Shown: positions 1-9,966 of the stretch, in pieces | Layout: each line of letters starts with the position of its first letter | How positions within the stretch are numbered: position 1 is the first letter of the stretch | NCBI RefSeq assembly: GCF_026967795.1 | Contig: NZ_JAPVBH010000005.1 | Span: 310,771 to 374,770, forward strand | Direction of reading: 5' to 3' | Length of the DNA stretch: 64,000 bases | Origin: Modestobacter sp. VKM Ac-2986 | GTDB taxonomy: Bacteria > Actinomycetota > Actinomycetes > Mycobacteriales > Geodermatophilaceae | Notes under the pieces: generated by a model | The model's input: the letters and a program-made list of their open reading frames with translations, nothing else | Database searches by the model: none | What the model was told of the DNA's origin: nothing | Made by a program: the position numbers and the translations under genes

Positions 1-508
1 AGTAGGTGACCACCAGCAGGGCGCCGACCACCACGCAGGTGACCAGGTTGACCACGAGGAAGACGGCGCCGAAGCCGACGAACCGGCGGATGGTGGACAC
101 GTCGGAGGTGGCCCGGGACAGCAGCTGCCCCGACGACCAGCCCTCGTGGAAGCCCACCGGCAGCCGCTGCAGCCGCTGGTAGAGGGTGTCGCGCAGGTCG
201 CGCTCGATGGCCAGGCTGCTGTTGCCCATGGCCCAGCGCCGCAGGAACATCAGCGCCGCCTCGGCCGTGCCGAAGAGCAGGGCCAGACCCAGCAGCGGCA
301 CCAGGGCGCCCCGGTCACCGTCGGCGATCGGGCCGTCGACGATGCGCCGGGTGAGCAGCGGGACGGCCAGCTGGGCGAGCGTGGCCAGCAGCGCCCCGGT
401 GAAGGTGAGGGCGATCAGGCCGCGGTACGGCCGGGCGAAGGGCAGCAGTCGCCGCAGGGCCGAGAGCCGCCCCTGCTCGTCGGCGGGGTTCTCGGCAGGC
501 TGGGTCAT
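1..508 (-). CDS. ABC exporter, transmembrane domain (3' part outside window)
   Basis: The first 169 residues are visible; the gene runs off the left edge. After a short soluble start (MTQPAENPADEQGRL) come the hydrophobic helices of a type-1 ABC exporter (GLIALTFTGALLATLAQLAVP; ALVPLLGLALLFGTAEAALM). The coupling-region sequence IERDLRDTLYQRLQRLPVGF and the SGQLLSRATSDVSTIRRF segment are diagnostic of MsbA-like and multidrug/lipid exporters, in which an ATPase domain normally follows the membrane domain. The ATG at 508 is preceded by a 114-bp gap from sepH, so it probably has its own promoter. Substrate unknown. Confidence 0.9.
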   Translation of the reverse strand, partial: MTQPAENPADEQGRLSALRRLLPFARPYRGLIALTFTGALLATLAQLAVPLLTRRIVDGPIADGDRGALVPLLGLALLFGTAEAALMFLRRWAMGNSSLAIERDLRDTLYQRLQRLPVGFHEGWSSGQLLSRATSDVSTIRRFVGFGAVFLVVNLVTCVVVGALLVVTY

Positions 509-622
509 GGCGAGCAGAGGCTATGTCGCCGCACCGACAGCTTCGACCGGTTTTACGCCGAGACCGTCTCGGATCGGCTCATGGCCCGTGGAGGACCCGC
601 GCCGGGCGTGCGGGGAGGTCGT

Positions 623-1576
623 TCAGCGGCGGCGGCGGACGCCGAAGACGATGTCCTCCCAAGCCGGGATCCGGGCCCGCGGGTCCTCGGTCTCGCCGTC
701 CATGAGGGTGCCCAGCACGACGGTCTCCTGGGTGTCCGGGTCGACCTCGTCGTCGTAGGGGCTGCGGGTGTCCTCGGGCAGCTCGGTGCCGTCGAGGTCG
801 TCGGCACCGGGCGGGACGTCGGCCGGGGTGCCGTCGGCGGGGACGACGTCGCGCACGTGGTCGTCGGCGTCGAACCGGTCCTCGGTGTCGAGCTCCTCGG
901 CGTCGGTCAGCTCGGCCGCGGGGACCATCGCCATGGACCGGCGGGGGAGCGGCGCGGGCGGGAGGCCGTGCGGGACGTCGGGGACGACGCGCACCAGCCG
1001 GGTGCCCTCGGCGAAGTCCATGGTGGCCGCGTCCAGCGGGGTGACCGTGCGGGCCGGGATGTCGTAGCGCCAGTGCGTCGTGCCGGACTTGTGGCCGGCC
1101 CGCCAGGCGGCGCGCACCTGCCAGGTGCCGTCCTCGCTGCGGTGGGCGTCCCAGCTGACGGCGTCCAGGTCGGCGCCCAGCAGCCGCAGCCGCTCGGCCA
1201 TGAACTGCTCCAGCGGCACGCTGGGCGTGCCCTCGCTCAGCCGGACGCGGGCGCCGCGGGCCTGCTCGGCCACCCGCTCGCGTTCCTGCAGGACGGGGTG
1301 GGCGAAGCGCATGATCCGCTCGACCCGGGTGCCGGAGGACTCCGCGACCTGCTCGGGGGTCTCCCCGGCGCGGATGCGGGCCTGGATCACCCGCGGCGGC
1401 AGGTCGTCGGCCGGGGCGGGCGCGGGCTTGGCGGCCTCGGCACGCAGCAGCTCGCGGAGGCGGTCGTCCAGCGCCAGCTCGAAGCGCTCGCCGTCCCCGG
1501 TCGGGTCGGGCTCGTCCGCGACGAGCACCAGGTGCTCGCCGTCGTCGGAGAGCGCCACGAGGCGCAAGGAGCGCAT
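623..1576 (-). CDS. sepH: Septation protein SepH (DUF3071 family)
   Basis: 317 aa. The N-terminal DUF3071 domain is clear: MRSLRLVALSDDGEHLVLVA, then RFELALDDRLRELL, then a helix-turn-helix-like segment (PRVIQARIRAGETPEQVAE, RVERIMRFAHPVLQERE) at about residues 60-105. A weakly conserved acidic C-terminus (EELDTEDRFDADDHVRDV and later D/E-rich stretches) follows. In Streptomyces and mycobacteria SepH binds FtsZ and stimulates Z-ring assembly; the acidic tail is usual. The ATG at 1576 begins the conserved domain. The window also holds Glp and GlpR/SepX homologues, two further FtsZ-associated factors. Monocistronic as far as can be seen. Confidence 0.93.
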   Translation of the reverse strand: MRSLRLVALSDDGEHLVLVADEPDPTGDGERFELALDDRLRELLRAEAAKPAPAPADDLPPRVIQARIRAGETPEQVAESSGTRVERIMRFAHPVLQERERVAEQARGARVRLSEGTPSVPLEQFMAERLRLLGADLDAVSWDAHRSEDGTWQVRAAWRAGHKSGTTHWRYDIPARTVTPLDAATMDFAEGTRLVRVVPDVPHGLPPAPLPRRSMAMVPAAELTDAEELDTEDRFDADDHVRDVVPADGTPADVPPGADDLDGTELPEDTRSPYDDEVDPDTQETVVLGTLMDGETEDPRARIPAWEDIVFGVRRRR

Positions 1577-1848
1577 GGGGGCGACCTCCAGCAGGGGTTC
1601 GGTGCGGGCCCGGGGTACGGACCAGCGTCACGCTATCCGCGCAGCGGGAGGCGGTACCTGCCGACACGCCCGGTGCGGCGCGTCGGCTCGACAGCAGGGG
1701 GCGGCTCGTGGTGAGGGCGCGGTCGCAGTCGGGTCACCCGGCCCCGAGAATGGAGCACCACCGTCATCGGGACGCAACACCCGGTGAGCACGGTGGCACG
1801 TCAGGCGGGCGCAACGGCGCGCCGTACCGGGACAGAGCGGAGGCGCAC

Positions 1849-3633
1849 GTGTGCGGCATCTCGGGTGAGGTCCGGTTCGACGGCGGCGTGGCCGACATGG
1901 CCGCGGTGGCGGCGATGTGCGACCAGTTGCAGCGGCGCGGGCCCGACGGCTCCGGCGGCTGGCAGTCCGGCCCGGTGGCGCTGGGGCACCGCCGGCTGAA
2001 GATCGTCGACCTGACCGACGCCGGCGCCCAGCCGATGGTCGACGCCGAGCTCGGGCTCACGCTGGTCTTCAACGGGATGGTCTACAACTACCCGGAGCTG
2101 CGCGCCGAGCTGATGGCCGCCGGCTACCGGTTCTTCTCCACCTCGGACTCCGAGGTGGTGCTGAAGGCCTACCACCGGTGGGGCGCGGCCTGCGTCGAGC
2201 ACTTCCTCGGGATGTTCGCCTTCGTCGTGGTCGAGCGGGACTCCGGCCGGGTGGTGATGGGCCGCGACCGGTTCGGCATCAAGCCGCTGTACCTGTCCCG
2301 CGGACCGGGGCGGCTCCGGTTCGCCTCCTCGCTGCCCGCGCTGCTGCGGGCCGGGGGAGTGGACACCACGATCGACCCGGTCGCGCTGCACCACTACATG
2401 TCCTTCCACGCCGTCGTCCCCGCACCCCGCACGATCCTGGCCGGGGTCCGGAAGCTGCCGCCGGCCACGGTGCGCACCATTGAGCCCGACGGCCGGGAGT
2501 CCGACTGGGAGTACTGGCGGCCGGTGCACTCCCGGCGCAGCGACCTCGCCGGCCTGGACCCGGTCGAGTGGCAGGAGCGGGTGCTGGACTCCCTGCGGGT
2601 CGCCGTCCGCCGCCGGATGGTCTCCGACGTCCCGGTCGGGGTGCTGCTGTCCGGGGGCATCGACTCCAGCCTCATCGTCGGCCTGCTCGCCGAGGAGGGG
2701 CAGCGCGGCCTGGCCACCTTCTCCATCGGCTTCGAGGCGGTCGGGGGGCGCTCCGGTGACGAGTTCGTCTACTCCGACGTCGTCGCCGAGACCTTCTCGA
2801 CCGACCACCACCGGCTGATGGTGCCCACCGCCGACGTCCACGCCGGGCTCGACGGCGCGATCGCGGCGATGAGCGAGCCGCAGACCAGCCACGACGCCGT
2901 CGCCTTCTACCTGCTCAGCCAGCAGGTGAGCCAGCACGTGAAGGTCGTGCAGAGCGGTCAGGGCGCCGACGAGGTGCTGGCCGGCTACGACTGGTACCCG
3001 CCGCTGGACGGCGTCCCGGCCGACCGGGCCGTCGACGCCTACGCGCGGGTATTCGTCGACCGCCCGCACGCCGAGCTGGTCCGGCTGCTGGGGGAGCAGT
3101 GGGCGGTCACCGAGGACGTCAGCCGCGCCTTCGTCGCCGAGCACTTCGCCCGCCCCGGCGCGGACACCACGTTGGACCGGGCGCTGCGGCTGGACTCCAC
3201 GATCATGCTCGTCGACGACCCGGTGAAGCGGGTGGACAACATGACGATGGCCTGGGGCCTGGAGGCACGCGTGCCCTTCCTGGACCACGAGTTCGCCGAG
3301 CTGGTCGCCGCCGTCCCGCCGGAGCTCAAGCTCATGCACGGCGGCAAGGGCCTGCTCAAGGACGCCGCCCGCAAGGTGGTCCCTGCTGCGGTGATCGACC
3401 GGCCCAAGGGCTACTTCCCGGTGCCGGCGATCATCGAGCTGCAGGGCGACTACCTGGAGACGGTGCGCGCCGCGCTCACCGCCCCGGCGGCCCGGGAGCG
3501 CGGGCTGTTCCGGCCGGAGTTCGTCGACCGCCTGCTCGCCGGGCCCAACGCCCACCGCACGACACTGGGGTCCAACCAGCTGTGGCAGATCGGCCTGCTG
3601 GAACTGTGGCTGCAGCGGCACGGGATCTCCTGA
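1849..3633 (+). CDS. N-acetylglutaminylglutamine-type amidotransferase (asparagine synthase family)
   Basis: 594 aa. The GTG at 1849 places Cys2 at the N-terminus (VCGISGEVRFDG), as a class II glutamine amidotransferase needs for its nucleophile, and GCGGAGG lies 5 nt upstream. The GATase domain fills about residues 1-215. The synthetase half has the PP-loop LLSGGIDSS (Ser268-Ser274) and the HVKVVQSGQGADEVLAGY segment. The sequence follows the trio_amidotrans subfamily (the AsnO-type enzyme that makes the C-terminal amide of the osmolyte N-acetylglutaminylglutamine amide) more closely than AsnB, for example ALHHYMSFHAVVPAPRTIL. Expected reaction: ATP- and glutamine-dependent amidation of a dipeptide carboxylate. 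It is first in a three-gene set with an S9 peptidase and a CP-ATP-grasp ligase; the usual GNAT/ATP-grasp synthetase and M42 peptidase are absent from the visible flanks. Confidence 0.88.
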   Translation: MCGISGEVRFDGGVADMAAVAAMCDQLQRRGPDGSGGWQSGPVALGHRRLKIVDLTDAGAQPMVDAELGLTLVFNGMVYNYPELRAELMAAGYRFFSTSDSEVVLKAYHRWGAACVEHFLGMFAFVVVERDSGRVVMGRDRFGIKPLYLSRGPGRLRFASSLPALLRAGGVDTTIDPVALHHYMSFHAVVPAPRTILAGVRKLPPATVRTIEPDGRESDWEYWRPVHSRRSDLAGLDPVEWQERVLDSLRVAVRRRMVSDVPVGVLLSGGIDSSLIVGLLAEEGQRGLATFSIGFEAVGGRSGDEFVYSDVVAETFSTDHHRLMVPTADVHAGLDGAIAAMSEPQTSHDAVAFYLLSQQVSQHVKVVQSGQGADEVLAGYDWYPPLDGVPADRAVDAYARVFVDRPHAELVRLLGEQWAVTEDVSRAFVAEHFARPGADTTLDRALRLDSTIMLVDDPVKRVDNMTMAWGLEARVPFLDHEFAELVAAVPPELKLMHGGKGLLKDAARKVVPAAVIDRPKGYFPVPAIIELQGDYLETVRAALTAPAARERGLFRPEFVDRLLAGPNAHRTTLGSNQLWQIGLLELWLQRHGIS

Positions 3634-3674
3634 CCCGCTGCGCCCGACCGCCACTGCTGCCCCGAGGAGTCGCC

Positions 3675-5546
3675 GTGACCGACGTCCTGCACCCGGCCGT
3701 CCCCCCGAGGACCGGGCTCCCCACCGAGGTCCGGCTCGCCATCGCCGAGATCGCCGGCGCCCCGGGCGCCTGGTGCCCGAGCCTGGCGCCCACCGGCGAC
3801 CGGGTGGCCTACGTCAGCGACCGCTCCGGGCTGCCCCGGCTCGAGGTGGCCACCCTGGACCAGCAGACGCCGCCGGCGGTGCTGTCCGGCTCGGGAGAGG
3901 AGGTCGTCTCCGTCGCCTGGTCCCCGGACGGCGCGTGGCTGGCCTACCTGGTCAGCCCCGGCGGCTCGATCTGCGCCCAGCTGTGGGCCGTGCGCCCCGA
4001 CGGCACCGACCGGCACCTGGTCGCCGGGGAGGACCCGCGGGCCACCGTGTTCGCCGGCGGCTGGACCGCCGCCCCCGGCCACTACGTCTGCTCGATCGCC
4101 TCTGGTGACGGCCCGGACGCCGACGTCGTCCTGGTCGACGTGGTCAGCGGCGCGCGCCGCACGCTGGCCAGCGGCGGGTTCCTGTCGGTGACCGCGGTCG
4201 CCGCCGACGAGCGCACCGTGCTGGCCCGCCGCGGCCCCCGCGGCCACCGGCACGTCGTGCTGGTCGACGTCGCCACCGGCGTGCAGCGGCGACTGCTCCC
4301 GCTCGGCGCGCCGGGCTGGCAGGCGTCCGAGGACGGCCGGTTCGCCCCGGACGGCGCCGCGGTGTACCTGCGCGCGGCCCTGCCCGGGCTCCCCGACGTG
4401 CCGCGCAGCGACCGCACCGGCCTGGTCCGGGTGCCGCTGGGCGAGGAGCGGGTCCCCGGCCCCGGTGAGGTGCTGATCAGCCGCCCGGACGCCGACCTCG
4501 ACGCCTACGCCGTGCGCGGTGACGGCAGCGTGCTCTGCGTGTGGAACGCCGACGGCGTCACCGAGCTCGAGGTCCGCGACCTCGACGGCGGGCTGCGGCA
4601 CGCCGTCCCGCTGCCGCAGCCGGTGATGCCGGGCTGGTCGCTGTCGGCCGACGGGGGCACGCTGCTGGCCGAGCTGACCGGCCCGGGCCGCCCGCGGTCG
4701 CTGTGGTCGGTGCCGGTCGACGGGCCCGCGCCGCAGGCCCCGTTGCCCTCGACCCCGCGCGCGCCGGACCCGCACCTGCTCGTGACCCCGGTCCGGCTGC
4801 GCTACCCGGCGACCGACGGCACCGGGCTGGACGGATGGCTGTACACCCCGCCGGGCGTGACCGGCCCCAACCGCACCGTGGTCAGCTTCCACGGCGGCCC
4901 CGAGGGGCAGGAACGACCGGACTACTCGCCGGTCGCCCAGTCGCTGGTCGCCGCGGGGCTGACCGTCTTCGCGCCCAACGTGCGCGGCTCGGGCGGGCAC
5001 GGCCGGGCGTTCACGGCCGCCGACGACCTCGGTGCTCGGGAGGAGTCCTTCGCCGACGTGCCGGCCACCGTCGACCACCTGGTCGCCGCCGGCATCGCGC
5101 TGCCCGGACGACTGGGGGCGCACGGCTGGTCCTACGGCGGCTACCTGACCCTGGTGGCGCTGACCCGCTGGCCGGACCTGTTCAGCGCCGGCGCGACGCT
5201 GGCCGGGATGAGCGACCTGCGCACCTTCTTCGCCGGCACCGAGCCGTGGATGGCCGCGGCCTCGGTCACCGAGTACGGCGACCCGGTGGCCGATCGCGAG
5301 CTGCTGGCCACCTTGTCGCCGATGACGGCGCTGGACCGGCTCACCGCCCCGGTGCTGCTGGCCCACGGCGACCGCGACACCAACGTGCCGGTGCTCGAGT
5401 CGGTGCAGGCCCACCAGGAACTCACCGCGCTCGGCGCCCCGGCGGAGCTGCTGCTGCTGCGCGGCGAGGGGCACACCGTCGTCGGCCGGGGCAACCAGCT
5501 GCACCTGGCCGAGCGGGTCGCCGAGTGGTTCGACAGGTGGTTGTGA
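3675..5546 (+). CDS. S9 family prolyl-oligopeptidase-like serine peptidase
   Basis: 623 aa. An N-terminal beta-propeller of WD40/TolB-like blades (for example VAWSPDGAWLAYLV) covers about residues 1-365; an alpha/beta-hydrolase peptidase domain follows. Catalytic triad visible: Ser486 in HGWSYGGYL, Asp568 in HGDRDTNVP, His600 in RGEGHTVV; the oxyanion HGGPEGQ motif is present. No signal peptide, so probably cytoplasmic. The GTG at 3675 has an upstream CGAGGAG. It lies 41 bp after the amidotransferase and 4 bp before the ATP-grasp gene, so the three are probably co-transcribed. In the classical NAGGN trio this slot is held by an M42 peptidase; a role in trimming or turnover of the dipeptide amide is an inference. 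Confidence 0.9.
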   Translation: MTDVLHPAVPPRTGLPTEVRLAIAEIAGAPGAWCPSLAPTGDRVAYVSDRSGLPRLEVATLDQQTPPAVLSGSGEEVVSVAWSPDGAWLAYLVSPGGSICAQLWAVRPDGTDRHLVAGEDPRATVFAGGWTAAPGHYVCSIASGDGPDADVVLVDVVSGARRTLASGGFLSVTAVAADERTVLARRGPRGHRHVVLVDVATGVQRRLLPLGAPGWQASEDGRFAPDGAAVYLRAALPGLPDVPRSDRTGLVRVPLGEERVPGPGEVLISRPDADLDAYAVRGDGSVLCVWNADGVTELEVRDLDGGLRHAVPLPQPVMPGWSLSADGGTLLAELTGPGRPRSLWSVPVDGPAPQAPLPSTPRAPDPHLLVTPVRLRYPATDGTGLDGWLYTPPGVTGPNRTVVSFHGGPEGQERPDYSPVAQSLVAAGLTVFAPNVRGSGGHGRAFTAADDLGAREESFADVPATVDHLVAAGIALPGRLGAHGWSYGGYLTLVALTRWPDLFSAGATLAGMSDLRTFFAGTEPWMAAASVTEYGDPVADRELLATLSPMTALDRLTAPVLLAHGDRDTNVPVLESVQAHQELTALGAPAELLLLRGEGHTVVGRGNQLHLAERVAEWFDRWL

Positions 5547-5550
5547 CCCG

Positions 5551-7032
5551 ATGACCAGCGTCTTCGCCCGCTACCCCGGCTCGGTCCGCGACGAGGCCGT
5601 GGCCGCCGACGGCTCGGTGTGCCCGCAGTTCGGGCAGGTCGCCGCCGCGCTCGACCAGCTGGGCGGGGTCGGGCTCACCGCCGTCGTGGGCGCCATGGCC
5701 CAGGAGCGGCGGGTGCACGGCGTCGTCTTCGGCACCTACGTCGACGGCCGGCTGGAGGAGCAGCCCTTCCCGCTCTGCCCGGTGCCGCGGGTGGTCCCGG
5801 CCGCGGACTGGGCGCACCTGGCGCGCGGGGTCGAGCAGCGGCACCGCGCGCTCAACGCCTTCCTCGCCGACGTCTACCGGCCCGGCGGACGCCGCCGCAC
5901 CGACGACGACCGCGCGCCCGAGGTGGTGCGCGCCGGGGTCGTGCCGGAGTGGGTCGTGACCGCCAGCCCGGGTCACCGGCCGTCCGCGGTGGGCTGGGCG
6001 GCCCCCGGTCAGCAGCGGATCACCGTCTCCGGCCTGGACCTGCTCCGCGGCCCCGACGGGTGGGTCGTGCTGGAGGACAACCTGCGGGTGCCCTCGGGGA
6101 TCGGCTACGCGCTCAGCAACCGCGCCAGCGGCCGGGCGGCGCTGCCCGACCTCTACGCCGCGGCCGAGGCCGCCGGGCTGGTCGACCCGACCGAGGCCGT
6201 CGCCCTGCTGCGGGCCGCGCTGGCCGACGCGGCGCCCCCGGCCTGCGACGGCGTCCCGCAGCTGGGGCTGCTCACCGACGGCCCCGACAACACCGCCTGG
6301 TTCGAGCACCGGCTGCTGGCCGAGGCGATGGGCGCCCCGATCGCCACGCCGGACCTGCTGTGGCCGACGCCCTCCGGCGGGGTCGCCGTGCAGGTGGGGG
6401 CCGAGCGGGTGCCGGTCGACGTCCTCTACCGGCGCTTCGACGAGGCCGACCTGGCCGGGCACCTGACGCCCACCGGCATACCGGTCGACGTCCTGCTCGG
6501 TGAGGCGGTGCGCGCCGGGCAGCTGGCCGTGGCCAACGTGCCGGGCAACGGGGTGGCCGACGACAAGGCCACCTACCGCTTCGTGCCGGAGATGATTGAG
6601 TTCTACCTGGGCGAGCAGCCGGTGCTGGCCACCGTGCCCACCTGGCTGCTGGCGGAGGAGGCCGACCTGGCCGCGGTCCGCGACCGGCTCCACGAGCTGG
6701 TGGTCAAGCCGGTCGACGGCTACGGCGGGCAGGGCGTCGTGTTCGGCCCGCAGTGCTCGCCCACCGAGCTGGCCGAGCTGCAGGCGGAGGTGCTCGCCGC
6801 CCCGCACCGCTTCGTCGCCCAGGAGCCGGTCGACTTCTCCACCGTGCCCACCGTCGTCGACGGCCTGGTCGTGCCACGGCGGGCCGACCTGCGGGTCTTC
6901 GCCGTGGCCGGCACGACCACCCGCGCCCTGCCCGCGCCGCTGACCCGGGTGGCGCTGGAGGAGGGCTCGCTGCTGGTCAACTCCAGCCAGGGCGGCGGCA
7001 GCAAGGACACCTGGGTCCTGCCCCCGGCCTGA
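5551..7032 (+). CDS. Circularly permuted ATP-grasp type 2 protein (peptide ligase-like)
   Basis: 493 aa. Family signatures of the CP_ATPgrasp_2 group are clear: the N-terminal cap with RALNAFLADVYRPG, then VLEDNLRVPSGIGYAL, then KATYRFVPEMIEFYL, the ATP-binding VVKPVDGYGGQGVVFGP, and the C-terminal LLVNSSQGGGSKDTWVL. Members are thought to form amide bonds between carboxylates and amines using ATP. They usually sit beside an alpha-E (DUF403) protein and a transglutaminase; neither is here. Instead the gene begins 4 bp after the S9 peptidase stop and ends a set with an NAGGN-type amidotransferase. The set therefore offers both an amide-bond ligase and a terminal amidase, as a dipeptide-amide pathway would need. 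Substrate unproven. Confidence 0.88.
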   Translation: MTSVFARYPGSVRDEAVAADGSVCPQFGQVAAALDQLGGVGLTAVVGAMAQERRVHGVVFGTYVDGRLEEQPFPLCPVPRVVPAADWAHLARGVEQRHRALNAFLADVYRPGGRRRTDDDRAPEVVRAGVVPEWVVTASPGHRPSAVGWAAPGQQRITVSGLDLLRGPDGWVVLEDNLRVPSGIGYALSNRASGRAALPDLYAAAEAAGLVDPTEAVALLRAALADAAPPACDGVPQLGLLTDGPDNTAWFEHRLLAEAMGAPIATPDLLWPTPSGGVAVQVGAERVPVDVLYRRFDEADLAGHLTPTGIPVDVLLGEAVRAGQLAVANVPGNGVADDKATYRFVPEMIEFYLGEQPVLATVPTWLLAEEADLAAVRDRLHELVVKPVDGYGGQGVVFGPQCSPTELAELQAEVLAAPHRFVAQEPVDFSTVPTVVDGLVVPRRADLRVFAVAGTTTRALPAPLTRVALEEGSLLVNSSQGGGSKDTWVLPPA

Positions 7033-7048
7033 CGTGGTCCTTCGTCCA

Positions 7049-7993
7049 CTAGAGAGGCTGGGAGTGGCGCCAGGCGGTCCAGGCGCTGGTGACCACGTCG
7101 TGCAGGTCGCGCCGGGCGCGCCAGCCGAGCTCGCGCCCGGCCCGCCCGACGTCGGGGACGACGTGCGCCGGCTCCTCCGGACGGCGGTCGACCGGCTCGG
7201 GCGTGGTGTCCCCGCCGGTGACCTCCGCGACCACCCGCAGGACGTCGGAGACGCTGCTGCCCCGGCCCGTGCCCACGTTGAGGACACCGCCCGGCGCGCC
7301 CGCCTCCAGCGCCCGGACGGCGGCCACGTGCGCGTCGGCGACGTCGGCGGCGTGCACGAGGTCGCGCACCGCCTCGGCCACGACCGGGGCGGTACCGGCG
7401 TCGAGGGCGGCGAAGACCCGCGGCAGCAGGCCCGACGGGCGGGTGTCCCCGAGCCGCGGGTCGGCCGCGCCGCCGACGTCCGCGCAGCGCAACGTGACCG
7501 CGGCCAGGCCGTACGCGGCGGCGCAGTCGCGCAGCAGCCACTCACCGGCCAGCGCCGTCCGGCCGTACGGCGACAGCGGCCGGAGCGGGGCGTCCTCGGT
7601 CAGCGGGCCGGGGCCCGGGTCGCCGTAGACGGCCGTGCTGCCCGACAGCACGAACCGGCCCACGCCCTTGGCCCGGCAGCTCTCCAGCAGGGCGACCAGG
7701 CCCTCCACGTTCTCGGTCCACGTGGGCAGCGGGTCGGCTCCCGACTCCGCGTCGTCCGCCCGCCCGGCCAGGTGCACGACGCCCTGCACCGCGTGCTCGC
7801 GCAGCACCCGGCGCACCAGGCCCCGGTCGCGCACGGACCCGGCGACCACCGGCACCGCGGGCAGCCCGTCCAGCCGTCCGGCGTCGCCGGTGGACAGGTC
7901 GTCCAGGACGACGACCTGTGCACCGGTGGCGGCCAGGGCGTGCACGACGTGCGCCCCGACGTAGCCGGCCCCGCCGGTGACCAGCCAGCTCAT
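7049..7993 (-). CDS. NAD-dependent epimerase (UDP-glucose 4-epimerase-like), catalytic Lys missing
   Basis: 314 aa, extended SDR fold. The NAD-binding GGAGYVGAH motif (residues 7-15), Asp31/Asp32 for the ribose, the NVEGLVALLESC helix and Ser118-Ser120 are in place. The YxxxK motif reads YGRTA: Tyr143 is present but the lysine expected at 147 is Ala (codon GCG). The C-terminal half is GalE-like (RDLVHAADVADAHV, GGVLNVGTGRGSSVSDVL). Either the enzyme is impaired or the proton relay is rearranged; a binding or scaffold role is possible. It converges on the ATP-grasp gene and lies 13 bp downstream of serC on the same strand, so it may be read from the serC promoter. Confidence 0.82.
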   Translation of the reverse strand: MSWLVTGGAGYVGAHVVHALAATGAQVVVLDDLSTGDAGRLDGLPAVPVVAGSVRDRGLVRRVLREHAVQGVVHLAGRADDAESGADPLPTWTENVEGLVALLESCRAKGVGRFVLSGSTAVYGDPGPGPLTEDAPLRPLSPYGRTALAGEWLLRDCAAAYGLAAVTLRCADVGGAADPRLGDTRPSGLLPRVFAALDAGTAPVVAEAVRDLVHAADVADAHVAAVRALEAGAPGGVLNVGTGRGSSVSDVLRVVAEVTGGDTTPEPVDRRPEEPAHVVPDVGRAGRELGWRARRDLHDVVTSAWTAWRHSQPL

Positions 7994-8006
7994 GCTGCGG
8001 CGGTGC

Positions 8007-9200
<1,194 letters not shown>

Positions 9201-9238
9201 TCACCCGGCGGTGCACGAGGCAACGGTGACAGCATGGA

Positions 9239-9889
9239 GTGGTGCCCGACCTGATCCGCATGCGCAGGGACTACGACGACGGCAGCTTCACCGAGGCGGG
9301 CCTGGCGCCCACCTGGGTCGAGCAGTTCGACCGCTGGTTCGCCGACTCCGTGGCCGCGGAGCTGACCGAGCCCAACGCCATGGTCCTGGCCACCGCGGAC
9401 GCCGACGGGGTGCCCGACGCGCGCATCGTGCTGATGAAGGGCTACGACGAGACCGGGTTCCTGTTCGTGGGCAACTACGCCTCGGCCAAGGGCGCCCAGC
9501 TGGCGGTGAACCCGCGTGCGGCGCTGGTGTTCCCCTGGCACGACCTGCAGCGGTCGGTGCGGGTGACCGGCACCGTCGAGCGGGTGGGCGACGCCGCCTC
9601 CGACGCGCTGTGGGACCCCCGGCCCCGGGGCGCGCAGCTGGCCGCCGCGGCCTCGCTGCAGTCGACCGTCGTGGAGTCCCGCGACGAGCTGGTGCAGCGG
9701 TTCCACGAGCTCGACGCCCAGACCCCGCCCGGGCAGCTGCCGCGGCCGGCGAACTGGGGCGGCTACCGGCTGGCACCGGACAAGGTCGAGTTCTGGCAGG
9801 GCGGGCACGACCGCCTGCACGACCGGCTGGTGTTCGTCCGGGACGACGAAGAGGGCGGCGGCTGGTTCGTGCAGCGCCTGGCCCCGTGA
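9239..9889 (+). CDS. pdxH: Pyridoxamine 5'-phosphate oxidase
   Basis: 216 aa, full length for PdxH. Visible family features: the N-terminal MRRDYDDGSFTEAGL, the FMN-site PNAMVLATADADGVPDARIV and LMKGYDETGFLFVGNYASAKG, LVFPWHDLQRSVRVTGTVER, and the C-terminal LPRPANWGGYRLAPDKVEFW with RLHDRLVF. It oxidises PNP/PMP to PLP with FMN. Divergent from PLP-dependent SerC. The start is GTG at 9239; an ATG at 9234 is out of frame. The stop codon is joined to a hairpin repeat (9887-9952). Confidence 0.95.
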   Translation: MVPDLIRMRRDYDDGSFTEAGLAPTWVEQFDRWFADSVAAELTEPNAMVLATADADGVPDARIVLMKGYDETGFLFVGNYASAKGAQLAVNPRAALVFPWHDLQRSVRVTGTVERVGDAASDALWDPRPRGAQLAAAASLQSTVVESRDELVQRFHELDAQTPPGQLPRPANWGGYRLAPDKVEFWQGGHDRLHDRLVFVRDDEEGGGWFVQRLAP

Positions 9890-9952
9890 AGCGGAAGGAC
9901 CCCGCTGCCCCCCACCACTCGCAGGCTCGCGGCGGGCCCCTGCAGCGGGGCC
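9887..9952 (+). repeat. Stop-codon-linked hairpin repeat, copy A
   Basis: Begins at the pdxH TGA. Outer arms GGACCCCGCTGC (9897-9908) and GCAGCGGGGCC (9942-9952) pair; the interior is C-rich with CTCGCAGGCTCGCGGCGGG. Same design as copies at 42036, 57955 and 62514 (minus). It lies only 15 bp before the MFS start, so it may attenuate or insulate. No U-tract follows. Confidence 0.7.
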
Positions 9953-9966
9953 GCGAGGACGAGCTG

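Noticed and set aside
1849-3633. Ordinary asparagine synthetase AsnB
   Set aside because: Subfamily-specific stretches and the peptidase/ligase neighbours fit the dipeptide amidotransferase group better.
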